This document shows positions 1-6,940 of a stretch of DNA of 23,166 bases, in pieces. The notes under the pieces were generated by a model that was not told where the DNA came from, made no database searches, and saw only the letters and a list, made by a program, of their open reading frames with translations. Numbering within the stretch: the first letter of the stretch is position 1; each line of letters opens with the position of its first letter. The stretch spans positions 1 to 23,166 of IMG/VR virus record IMGVR_UViG_3300049783_000096. One strand, given 5' to 3'. Both the position numbers and the translations under genes were made by a program. This DNA is from a virus.

Positions 1-1112
1 GTTACAGTTTCTAATAGTTTATGCTGTTTAACCATCGGGTATTCTAATACTTCTGTTTTCATTTGTTCTAAACGTGCTATTACTTTTGCTTTTAGTTCTG
101 GCGGCAATACTTGCGCACTTAGACTCATAGGATAGTTTACTCTGTGCGAGTAAAATATAATCCCCATTTTGTTAATAAAGTGGTCAATAACTTTGTCTAT
201 CTGCATAATGTTATTTGCTTGTACAGTAAATGCACCAACTACACGACTTACATTAGGAAAGCTCTTAAACACTTCGATGTTTTCTTCTATTACACTAAAT
301 TTACCATTGCCCCTAATGTATTCATACGTGTCGTATACACCGTCTATGCTTACGTTTACAGCTATGCTTTTAAACTTAGGCCAATAGTCGTGGATTGTTC
401 TACCGCCTTTAATGCCCAGCGTAGTACCGTTTGTAGCGTACTTTAGTTCAATGTTGTCGCCGTACTCTGCAAGTTTGTCTAGTATCTTATAATGGTATGG
501 ATCCATTAGAGGCTCACCGCCTGCAAACTCTACACGCCTAAAGAACGGTAGTAGTTTTTCAAATGACGTCCACCAATTGTCTGAGTTATCAAATGGACCA
601 ATATATTGTCCGGGTGTGTCTACTAGTGCATTAACAGTTGGTATTAGATAGTTGTCTTCTTTCTCGTAAAATTTAGTTACTTGTCCCCAGTCTTTCCAAC
701 TTGTACTGTCCAAGGGATTGCACATACGGCACTTTAAATTGCACAAGTTATTGAGCTTAATTTCCATTGTAGGAAACTCAAAAGGCATGCTATAATCATC
801 GTCTAAAGCGTCTAGTGCATCAGGGTATAAGTTGACCCTTGCTTCGGGTATTACTCCTGCTGTATGACGCTGTCGTAAGCTCTCTACACCCTGATCTTCA
901 AGGTCAAAGCATGGTTTACATACGTCTGGACGCTCACTATTAAGTACTTGTCTACGTACTTCTTTCATAGCATCGTTGTTCCATGCTTCTTCTAGGGTTT
1001 CTTTTTGTATCCAGCCAATGGGTTGACTACGGCAACATACTTTGATAGCACCGTCTTCTCGTGTAGCAAGTCCTGTAAAAGGATGCATACAAAATGTACA
1101 ACTCTTAGACAT
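1..1112 (-). CDS. Radical SAM protein with N-terminal Cys-rich (SPASM/twitch-like) segment, partial
   Basis: The frame is open from the ATG at 1112 down to the left edge, so the C-terminus is missing (about 370 codons seen). The core has the CxxxCxxC cluster motif (C124, C128, C131 in NNLCNLKCRMC) followed by AGGEPLMDP, the SAM-binding GGEP motif. Before the core there is a Cys-rich segment (C5, C8, C26, C27, C65, C68) that looks like a SPASM/twitch auxiliary-cluster domain, unusual in lying N-terminal. Members of this group reductively cleave SAM to start radical chemistry, often on peptides; the substrate here is unknown. It overlaps the end of the QueC-like gene by 8 bases (ATGTCTAA), so the two are probably translated as a coupled pair. 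The radical SAM assignment is firm and the specific function is not. Confidence 0.88.
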   Translation of the reverse strand, partial: MSKSCTFCMHPFTGLATREDGAIKVCCRSQPIGWIQKETLEEAWNNDAMKEVRRQVLNSERPDVCKPCFDLEDQGVESLRQRHTAGVIPEARVNLYPDALDALDDDYSMPFEFPTMEIKLNNLCNLKCRMCNPLDSTSWKDWGQVTKFYEKEDNYLIPTVNALVDTPGQYIGPFDNSDNWWTSFEKLLPFFRRVEFAGGEPLMDPYHYKILDKLAEYGDNIELKYATNGTTLGIKGGRTIHDYWPKFKSIAVNVSIDGVYDTYEYIRGNGKFSVIEENIEVFKSFPNVSRVVGAFTVQANNIMQIDKVIDHFINKMGIIFYSHRVNYPMSLSAQVLPPELKAKVIARLEQMKTEVLEYPMVKQHKLLETV

Positions 1113-1779
1113 TATCTATTCCCCATTGACGTTCTTTGCACCAAAAACATTCACCACAGATTGGAACATCTTGTCCAGGGGTATATGTTGTATAATTCAA
1201 ACCTTCAAACTCTCCTTCACAACTACGAGTAAGATCTAGTAAATCTTCAATATTATTTTCATAGTACTGGCGTATAATCCAATCCTTTTTAGTATACACG
1301 AAAGGATGACATATGTCAACTCCATTATGCACAAAATGCGGAGCAATATGGCCTTCATCTCGTTCTGCAACCTTGCCAGGAATATCTATATCTGGATTCA
1401 TATTTACGCCGCCGTATAACGCATCTAAGTTGTATTGGTGTGCAATGTATTCGTTGTGTGAACGCAATATAATTCTATTACCTGATTTCATTTTGCCATA
1501 CTCGTCTTTGATAAGATAATCAGTAGGCTCTTCTAATTCAGGTGGCACCAAATTTTTATGTACTATAAAGTTATTATTAAACCTGTTTTTAAACCAATCA
1601 ATTACGCCATCGGCAACAGGCCCTTGCCATGGTCTTGTTTTCCAGCAACGTATTTGTGAAGTAAAATGTATATCAGCACTAGTTTGAGAACAAATTAAGT
1701 AAGCAAGTATTGCACTATCAGCGCCGCCACTAAGACTGATTCCTATGCGTTTCCACTGTTGGTTCAGATACAAGTTCAT
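1105..1779 (-). CDS. QueC-like PP-loop ATP pyrophosphatase
   Basis: A 224-residue protein with the N-type ATP pyrophosphatase P-loop SGGADS (residues 17-22) and a C-terminal four-Cys zinc site: C187, then C208, C211 and C214 in CGECFWCKER. That layout is like QueC, which converts 7-carboxy-7-deazaguanine to preQ0 with ATP and ammonia. The spacing between the first Cys and the CxxCxxC is about 20 residues, longer than I expect for typical QueC. With FolE and QueE elsewhere in the window, a preQ0 role is plausible. Another PP-loop adenylation (amide- or thio-transfer) linked to the neighbouring radical SAM gene is also possible. No Shine-Dalgarno sequence precedes the ATG; an octamer CATAAATA ends 5 bases upstream of it. 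No other ATG precedes the P-loop. Confidence 0.72.
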   Translation of the reverse strand: MNLYLNQQWKRIGISLSGGADSAILAYLICSQTSADIHFTSQIRCWKTRPWQGPVADGVIDWFKNRFNNNFIVHKNLVPPELEEPTDYLIKDEYGKMKSGNRIILRSHNEYIAHQYNLDALYGGVNMNPDIDIPGKVAERDEGHIAPHFVHNGVDICHPFVYTKKDWIIRQYYENNIEDLLDLTRSCEGEFEGLNYTTYTPGQDVPICGECFWCKERQWGIDNV

Positions 1780-1784
1780 GCAAA

Positions 1785-1792
1785 TATTTATG
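1785..1792 (-). promoter_or_regulatory. T4-type late promoter octamer CATAAATA for the QueC-like unit
   Basis: Minus-strand CATAAATA matches the T4 late consensus TATAAATA at 7 of 8 bases. By the T4 rule (octamer at -13 to -6) transcription would start on the A of the ATG at 1779, giving a leaderless mRNA. Inferred from position only. Confidence 0.5.
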
Positions 1793-1793
1793 T

Positions 1794-1801
1794 ACTAAAT
1801 A
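1794..1801 (+). promoter_or_regulatory. Late-promoter-like octamer ACTAAATA for the 1834 gene
   Basis: Plus-strand ACTAAATA lies one base from the opposite-strand octamer, forming a divergent pair. It is 32 bases upstream of the ATG at 1834, which has a GCAGGA ribosome site. It matches the late consensus less well than its partner. Confidence 0.35.
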
Positions 1802-1833
1802 TTTTATAATAGATATTACTGGCAGGATTTACT

Positions 1834-2502
1834 ATGCTACATACATTACCATATACTGTTGATTCAACACTTCTTAATGAAGCACAGGGTTCTGTTCCGG
1901 CTGTAGAATCTAAACTAACAATTAATCAACCAACCGGCAATTTCTTTTACGATCCGTGGGAAATTAAAGAAGAATTTAAAGGCACAGTTTGGGAGACTCT
2001 TTTAAACACATTGCCTTTGGATATCGGCGAAGCAAGAATTATTGTACTTGGTAACGGAACAACCTATATGTCGCACACTGACATTGATGATAGATACCAT
2101 CTAAGTCTTAAAGGACAATATTCTTTTTTAATTAATGTAGACGATGAGAAAATGTATCCTACAGTAGCAGACGGACAATGGTACGAAATGAATACTGGTC
2201 TACGTCATGTAGCAGCAAATTTTGGATCGTACGATCGAGCCCAACTTGTTGTAAGAAAACTTTTAAATAATCCAACTTTAGAAAATTACACAACTGTAAC
2301 AATTAAGCCAATATGTGAAAATCCTAGATTTGAATTTGATGATTTGATTAGTCCATTGTTAAATAAAATAAACAAACAACAGTTAATTAATGACTTTAGT
2401 ATTTTACAAGATGGTGTTTCATTTAATCTAAACATCAATGCTATAAATGAACTAGACAGTATAGACCGTAATAAATTTAATATCCAATTATGTGAAACAT
2501 AA
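1834..2502 (+). CDS. Aspartyl/asparaginyl beta-hydroxylase-like Fe(II)/2OG oxygenase
   Basis: A 222-residue protein with the signature of the Asp_Arg_Hydrox family: H81-x-D83 followed by R87 and H89 (HTDIDDRYHLSL), then H125 (GLRHVAAN) and R135 (DRAQLVV). H81, D83 and H125 would bind Fe(II); the Arg residues would bind 2-oxoglutarate. Family members hydroxylate Asp, Asn or Arg side chains in proteins, or sometimes free substrates; the target here is not known. The oxygenase part covers about residues 65-142; the last 80 residues are AT-rich in coding and unrecognised. The ATG has a ribosome site (GCAGGA) about 7 bases upstream. Its 3' end overlaps the convergent oxygenase gene by 26 bases. 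Fold assignment is fairly sure; substrate class is inference. Confidence 0.75.
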   Translation: MLHTLPYTVDSTLLNEAQGSVPAVESKLTINQPTGNFFYDPWEIKEEFKGTVWETLLNTLPLDIGEARIIVLGNGTTYMSHTDIDDRYHLSLKGQYSFLINVDDEKMYPTVADGQWYEMNTGLRHVAANFGSYDRAQLVVRKLLNNPTLENYTTVTIKPICENPRFEFDDLISPLLNKINKQQLINDFSILQDGVSFNLNINAINELDSIDRNKFNIQLCET

Positions 2503-3028
2503 ACTTTGGGGTCATGCCTGCGTTAATGCCGCTATGCCATTCGTAATAATTATTCCAATGGAATAATGATCCAGCCGGACAGTTATACAAATAATCTTGA
2601 CCTAGCATAAAAATATGTCCAAGAACTTTATTACCTAGTGACATACTGTAGCGTTTGATTTCGCCCTGTTTTAAATATTCTTGTTCGTGGTCATCTACGT
2701 CCCAGTGCCAAGGTGCATAATATCCGGGGTCAACTCTACTAATCCATGCACGATGCACACCTTTTAAATTTAAATGATCTGCAACATCATCAACAAACTC
2801 TTGTGGAAAATGTTCGTTGGGATAATAGTTTGTCCACTTCATAGCATTGGTATTAAAATTAGCCTCCTTCCAGATAGTATGTATCTTTCCGTATTCGCTA
2901 TTATCTAAATTCCAACGACTTGGATCGGTGGTAACATCTGAGCCTTGTTTGTCTTTTAATGATGTTGTTAGATCTTTGTGATTATAAACATTAACAAACG
3001 TACAGCTCTTTAAATTATTGTGGTCCAT
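2477..3028 (-). CDS. Small Fe(II)/2OG oxygenase-like (double-stranded beta-helix) protein
   Basis: A 183-residue protein. The C-terminal half carries H108-x-D110 (PWHWDVDD), a GHIF strand at 137-140, AGSLFHW at 152-158 and the second His H165 (EWHSGINAG), followed by K175. This is the iron triad and fold order of 2OG-Fe(II) oxygenases, with Lys in place of the more common 2OG-binding Arg. It aligns motif for motif with the protein at 4872-5396 (PG..., HxD, RY, GHIF, AG.L..W, HG/HS..N.G), so the two are paralogues or members of one subfamily. No Shine-Dalgarno precedes the ATG; an octamer-like GATAAGTA ends 5 bases upstream. Substrate unknown. The triad makes catalytic activity likely; a cupin-type sensor is the alternative. 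Confidence 0.7.
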   Translation of the reverse strand: MDHNNLKSCTFVNVYNHKDLTTSLKDKQGSDVTTDPSRWNLDNSEYGKIHTIWKEANFNTNAMKWTNYYPNEHFPQEFVDDVADHLNLKGVHRAWISRVDPGYYAPWHWDVDDHEQEYLKQGEIKRYSMSLGNKVLGHIFMLGQDYLYNCPAGSLFHWNNYYEWHSGINAGMTPKFMFHIIGY

Positions 3029-3040
3029 AAGTATACTTAT
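3027..3040. repeat. 14-base perfect palindrome ATAAGTATACTTAT
   Basis: The palindrome spans the start codon and upstream region of the minus-strand oxygenase gene. A near copy of one arm recurs at 3057-3065 before the plus-strand gene. It may be an operator or a by-product of the mirrored promoters. Confidence 0.5.
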
Positions 3041-3041
3041 C
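3034..3041 (-). promoter_or_regulatory. Late-promoter-like octamer GATAAGTA for the 2477-3028 gene
   Basis: Minus-strand GATAAGTA is followed by TACTT and then the ATG at 3028. It forms an inverted pair with GATAAGTA on the plus strand at 3056. It deviates from TATAAATA at two positions, so it could instead be a regulator half-site. Confidence 0.4.
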
Positions 3042-3055
3042 GCTTGTAAATGTAT

Positions 3056-3063
3056 GATAAGTA
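3056..3063 (+). promoter_or_regulatory. Late-promoter-like octamer GATAAGTA for the 3069 unit
   Basis: Plus-strand GATAAGTA, then TAGTT, then the ATG at 3069: the same 5-base spacing as on the opposite strand at 3028. No Shine-Dalgarno lies between, so a leaderless transcript is predicted. Confidence 0.4.
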
Positions 3064-3068
3064 TAGTT

Positions 3069-3764
3069 ATGAATACAAGTAATTGGAAATATTATTACAA
3101 AAGAACAGCTGATCATGTAACATCATCATCTAACATGTTATATACAGCCTTAATGAATCCAACTAACGATATTTTATGTAAACATTATTGTATCAATGAA
3201 GATTATCAAGGCCATCAGCCTGGTATGACACAAGAGATAGTTGATTTCTTTTTTGAAAGAGAAGTGCGATTTTTAGAAGAGTTACAATATTTAAGTTGCA
3301 CTCCTAAACTTCTCAAAGTGGATCGTGATAATAATAAAGTTTTTATAGAATGGAATACAGAAACATTATCGCAGATAGTATTTGATCCAAACAGATCAAT
3401 AGATGACGAATTTCCTAATTGGAAAGATGAATTGTATAGCGTTGTAAAAGAATTTAAAAATAGTAAACATTATAAATTAGCACTCTATCCACATTGTTTC
3501 TTTATAAACAAAGACGGTATTTTAAAAATTATTGATTATTACTCAGTTGTACCGCATGACGATTATTTTATTGAAAGAAAATTAATTGCAGGCATGATTG
3601 GAGACGAAGGATCTTATAGGTTTGACCAATCAGAAAATGACGGCGTAATCGATCTCAAAAATTTCTTTAATCTTACAATGAACATACACTTGCCAAAGTG
3701 TTGGCCTAACTGTCCATTTCCAAATATTTTTCAAAATCTTTATAATACACTAAAGGAACATTAA
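3069..3764 (+). CDS. Kinase-fold-like protein, paralogue of 8861-9541
   Basis: About 231 residues from the ATG at 3069. The frame is open further upstream, but the N-terminus here (MNTSNWKYYYKR) lines up with the related protein at 8861. Near residues 140-159 it has YPHCFFINKDGILKIIDYYS, resembling the catalytic-loop-to-DFG stretch of aminoglycoside-phosphotransferase/RIO-type kinases (HP..F..D G.LK.IDY). The catalytic-loop Asp is not evident, so it may be a pseudokinase or a divergent small-molecule kinase. An earlier FEREVRFLEEL helix and a KVFIEW strand fit the N-lobe. The radical SAM gene begins 1 base after its stop, which implies an operon and a shared pathway. Function is unproven. Confidence 0.6.
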   Translation: MNTSNWKYYYKRTADHVTSSSNMLYTALMNPTNDILCKHYCINEDYQGHQPGMTQEIVDFFFEREVRFLEELQYLSCTPKLLKVDRDNNKVFIEWNTETLSQIVFDPNRSIDDEFPNWKDELYSVVKEFKNSKHYKLALYPHCFFINKDGILKIIDYYSVVPHDDYFIERKLIAGMIGDEGSYRFDQSENDGVIDLKNFFNLTMNIHLPKCWPNCPFPNIFQNLYNTLKEH

Positions 3765-3765
3765 A

Positions 3766-4875
3766 ATGTTTTCGTTTAACAAATTGTCTCAGATACAAAT
3801 AGAAATTACAAATAGGTGCCAAGCTAGTTGTCCTATGTGCTTACGAAATATTCACGGCGGAATTGAAAATCCTCTACTAAAGTTAAATGACTGGACATTA
3901 GATCAGTTTAAAACAATATTTAATAAAGAAGTACTTGCGCAAAATAAACATATAAACTTTTGTGGAGACTTTGGTGACCCTATTATTAATAACGATCTAA
4001 TAGATATGTGTCGATATGTAAAAGATAATAGTGTAGCAAGTATAAGCATAAGCACTAACGGTAGTGCAAGATCAGTCAATTGGTGGACCCAATTAGCATC
4101 AGCATTACCAGCTGAACATAACATAGAATTTGCACTAGATGGATTAGCAGACACACACCATCTTCATAGAATAGGAACATCGTACGATGCAATTATACGC
4201 AATGCTTCTGCATTTATTAAAGCCGGCGGCAATGCATCTTGGATGTTTATTAAATTTAAGCACAACGAACATCAATTGGACGATGCTAGACAACTATCTT
4301 CTGACTTAGGATTTACTTCATTTAACTTTAAAACTAGTAAACGATTTGGAAAACCATTTCCGGTATTAGATAAAAAAGGTAATACTGCTTACTATATAGA
4401 ACAGCATTCTAACAGCGATATAAACCCTGTAGAATTTAATGATTTAAAAGATTATAAAAAGTGGGAAGTAGATGTAAGTTGTTTTGCACACGAATCTAAA
4501 GAACTATTTATAGATGCACACGGTCATCTAATGCCGTGTTGTTTAATAGCTTCGTTTTTATACGCAAATTACGATACAAAATTACATAGTAAATATAATC
4601 TATTAGATAAAACATCTATTGTAAGTCTTGCTAAAGAAGTACAGGACGAAGTTTATAATTTAATTAATGAGTTTGGTGGATTAGATAGCCTAAACGCTAA
4701 TATACATGGCATTAAACATATTATGGATCAACCTGTTTGGCAAACACTTATTCATAAAAAATGGAACGAACATTCTTCCTCTCCATGTAAAATACTTTGC
4801 GGCAAGTCTTCGCCGTATATAAGGATAGACGAACAGCTTAATCGAGATAATATCTCGATAATCGAGATAATTTAA
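3766..4875 (+). CDS. Radical SAM protein with SPASM-like C-terminal Cys domain
   Basis: A 369-residue protein. The N-terminal core has CxxxCxxC at C18, C22 and C25 (NRCQASCPMC), then FCGDFGDP (residues 65-72) in the place of the GGEP motif, and ISTNGS at 95-100. The C-terminal part has C239, C258/C259 (MPCC), C341 and C345, consistent with a SPASM/twitch domain holding auxiliary Fe-S clusters. Such enzymes often modify peptides or proteins, by cross-link, epimerisation or thioether formation. The substrate here is unknown. It follows the kinase-like gene by one base. Its stop shares TTAA with the stop of the convergent oxygenase gene at 4872. No candidate precursor peptide lies next to it. 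Confidence 0.87.
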   Translation: MFSFNKLSQIQIEITNRCQASCPMCLRNIHGGIENPLLKLNDWTLDQFKTIFNKEVLAQNKHINFCGDFGDPIINNDLIDMCRYVKDNSVASISISTNGSARSVNWWTQLASALPAEHNIEFALDGLADTHHLHRIGTSYDAIIRNASAFIKAGGNASWMFIKFKHNEHQLDDARQLSSDLGFTSFNFKTSKRFGKPFPVLDKKGNTAYYIEQHSNSDINPVEFNDLKDYKKWEVDVSCFAHESKELFIDAHGHLMPCCLIASFLYANYDTKLHSKYNLLDKTSIVSLAKEVQDEVYNLINEFGGLDSLNANIHGIKHIMDQPVWQTLIHKKWNEHSSSPCKILCGKSSPYIRIDEQLNRDNISIIEII

Positions 4876-5396
4876 TTGTGAAGAGTAATTTGTAAAGTAA
4901 GCCTAGTATTATACCCAATATTAGCAGGTCCGTGTATACATTCAGGATCACTCCACTCATACAAATCGCCTGCCTTATAGTTAGACAACATTTTATCGTC
5001 ATACGCAAATATGTGGCCCGGCTCCCAGTCTTGTAAAAACATTGTATAACGTACAAAGTTGCTAACTTCAGTTAAGTGTGGATCAATGTGCATTGCTTGA
5101 AATTCACCGGGATATAACTTTACAAACCACCACGGCGAATGTTTTCTAGTTTCTGGCAGTTCAGGATATACAAAATCGTATCCTTCCATTTCTGGTGATC
5201 CTGCGTTAAGTTGATGAAAGAAAAATACATTCTTTGAATATCCAGGCCTTGCCATTTCTTTAAACTTTTCTAAAGTCTCGTTTCCGGTCCACCGATCTGG
5301 TTGCCATACTGGAGTTGTTTCGCCTTGCTTACTGTTTAACATATCAATAATATTATGTTCAGCGATCCAGTTTGCGTAATTACCTATATAATTCAT
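4872..5396 (-). CDS. Small Fe(II)/2OG oxygenase-like protein
   Basis: A 174-residue protein with H103-x-D105 (AMHIDPH), RY at 116-117, GHIF at 127-130, AGDLYEW at 142-148, H155 (IHGPANIG) and R165 (TRLTLQI). This is a complete iron triad plus a 2OG-binding Arg, so it is a better match to an active oxygenase than its relative at 2477-3028. About 100 residues precede the motif and may be a substrate-binding portion. The 3' end shares the TTAA stop with the radical SAM gene at 3766-4875; the 5' end is divergent from the radical SAM gene at 5459. The start is the first ATG after an AAGA-type ribosome site. The natural substrate cannot be read from the sequence. Confidence 0.75.
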   Translation of the reverse strand: MNYIGNYANWIAEHNIIDMLNSKQGETTPVWQPDRWTGNETLEKFKEMARPGYSKNVFFFHQLNAGSPEMEGYDFVYPELPETRKHSPWWFVKLYPGEFQAMHIDPHLTEVSNFVRYTMFLQDWEPGHIFAYDDKMLSNYKAGDLYEWSDPECIHGPANIGYNTRLTLQITLHN

Positions 5397-5421
5397 TTCT
5401 TAATACCACTCTTTCTTGGTG

Positions 5422-5429
5422 CATAAATA
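5422..5429 (+). promoter_or_regulatory. T4-type late promoter octamer CATAAATA
   Basis: Plus-strand CATAAATA, 7 of 8 to consensus, lies 29 bases upstream of the ATG at 5459. It directly abuts an opposite-strand ACTAAATA. Confidence 0.6.
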
Positions 5430-5437
5430 TATTTAGT
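5430..5437 (-). promoter_or_regulatory. Late-promoter-like octamer ACTAAATA for the 4872-5396 gene
   Basis: Minus-strand ACTAAATA is 33 bases upstream of the ATG at 5396 and directly abuts the plus-strand octamer. The two promoters face each other, so their transcripts would overlap slightly at the 5' ends. Confidence 0.35.
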
Positions 5438-5458
5438 GAATGTACTAAAAGGAATGAC

Positions 5459-6940
5459 ATGAATCGACACTGTATATTATTCAACGACAACCAACTAAAA
5501 GCAAGACGGGCTAGTGGAGCCTATCGTGTTGCTAATCTACTTGAGCGTCTTGGATGGACTGTTGATGTTATTGACTGGACTAAAAGTTGGCCTGAGGATA
5601 AACTATACGAATATCTTGACAAGAAAGTTAGCGACGATACTCTAATGTTTGGCTTTAGTTATACTTGGATGCAACCTCAATGGACACAGCAATTTATAAT
5701 TGATCTCAAACAGCGTTATCCGGGCCGCAAGTATCTTGCAGGTGGACAACAATTCTATCAATATGATATAGGTTGTGACGCTATGCTTTACGGCTATAGC
5801 GAAATGGTTATAGAGAATATATTAACATGGTGGTTTGAAAACGGTGATGCACCTCACGGAACACGCCCTATTGGTCTAGGAGGAGGACTTCTTATAGACT
5901 GTAATAGTACATATCCGGCTATGGGCCTAGAAGAATATAGTGTACAATATGCTCCAACAGATAGCGTACAGTCTCATGAGCAGCTCACTATAGAACTTAG
6001 CAGAGGTTGCAAATTTGCATGTAAATATTGTAATTATGCATTTCTTGGTATTAAAGAAGATACTAGTACTTGTGAAGAAAATTTACGCAACGAGCTTATG
6101 GAAAACTATAATAAATGGGGAGTTACTAACTATGTTATAGCAGATGATACTCTCAATGATCGAGAAACTAAGTTAGAAATGTTAGTACGAGTAGTTGAAA
6201 GCCTGCCATTCAAGCCTAACTTTAGTGCATTTATACGTATTGATTTAGTAATTAGTAAACCTCAACAAATGGAAATGTTAAGCCGTGCAAGAGTATGGGC
6301 ACACTTTTATGGTGTAGAAACATTTCACCCAGCCGCAGGTAAAGCCGTAGGCAAAGGAATGTCTCCTGATCGTATCAAACAAGGATTGATGGACATGCGC
6401 AAACATATGATGGATACGCTAGGTTTATACAGAGGTACTTTGGGAATGATAGCAGGCTTGCCACACGAAACACCAGACAGTTGGCAAACATCAGAAGATT
6501 GGCTTCGAGACAATTGGAGTGATCAGTGTTGGTATTGGTGGCCACTTGAAATAAGTACAGACACTAACACATTAACTACTAGTGTGTTTAGTAGAGAGTG
6601 GAAAAAACATGGCTACAGAGCTATAACAGACAACACTCAAATTCAAGAAATAGACAGTAAGTTTAACAAAACTAAAACAAATGTGCAACACAAATTTGAT
6701 AACAACAGTCTTATGTGGACAGCTGACTGGGCCGATATAAATCAAGCTACTAATTTCTGCACACAGTTTCAAGAAGGGTTTCATAAGAAATCAAAAAAAC
6801 TGTCAAACTTTGCAATACTAAGCGTTATTAATGACATAGGATACGAAAAAATCTTAGAAATGTCAGACGAAGATTTTCGTGGTAGTGAGGTAGATGCCGA
6901 GGTCATAGAACTTTATATTAAAAATAAGATGTCTTTTTAA
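5459..6940 (+). CDS. B12-binding-domain-type radical SAM protein
   Basis: The ATG at 5459 was chosen because AAAAGGA lies just upstream and the late octamer sits at 5422; the frame extends further up, but across that promoter. The 493-residue product has an N-terminal alpha/beta Rossmann-like region (about residues 15-125: ANLLERLGWTVDVIDW, LMFGFSYTW, YLAGGQQF) typical of cobalamin-binding class B radical SAM enzymes, though the DxHxxG base-off motif is not seen. CxxxCxxC follows at C184, C188 and C191 (SRGCKFACKYC), then ADDTLND and a TIM-barrel-like core with GMIAGLPHET. Relatives include methyltransferases and ring-rearranging enzymes. Whether it uses cobalamin is uncertain. Its stop shares TTAA with the convergent oxygenase gene at 6937. 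Confidence 0.85.
   Translation: MNRHCILFNDNQLKARRASGAYRVANLLERLGWTVDVIDWTKSWPEDKLYEYLDKKVSDDTLMFGFSYTWMQPQWTQQFIIDLKQRYPGRKYLAGGQQFYQYDIGCDAMLYGYSEMVIENILTWWFENGDAPHGTRPIGLGGGLLIDCNSTYPAMGLEEYSVQYAPTDSVQSHEQLTIELSRGCKFACKYCNYAFLGIKEDTSTCEENLRNELMENYNKWGVTNYVIADDTLNDRETKLEMLVRVVESLPFKPNFSAFIRIDLVISKPQQMEMLSRARVWAHFYGVETFHPAAGKAVGKGMSPDRIKQGLMDMRKHMMDTLGLYRGTLGMIAGLPHETPDSWQTSEDWLRDNWSDQCWYWWPLEISTDTNTLTTSVFSREWKKHGYRAITDNTQIQEIDSKFNKTKTNVQHKFDNNSLMWTADWADINQATNFCTQFQEGFHKKSKKLSNFAILSVINDIGYEKILEMSDEDFRGSEVDAEVIELYIKNKMSF

Noticed and set aside
144-446. Plus-strand frames at the left edge
   Set aside because: They are antisense to the radical SAM gene at 1-1112, which has clear CxxxCxxC and GGEP motifs.
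1805-1810. TATAAT upstream of the 1834 gene as a sigma-70 promoter
   Set aside because: There is no -35-like hexamer at 16-18 bases upstream; the late-type octamer pair is the better explanation.
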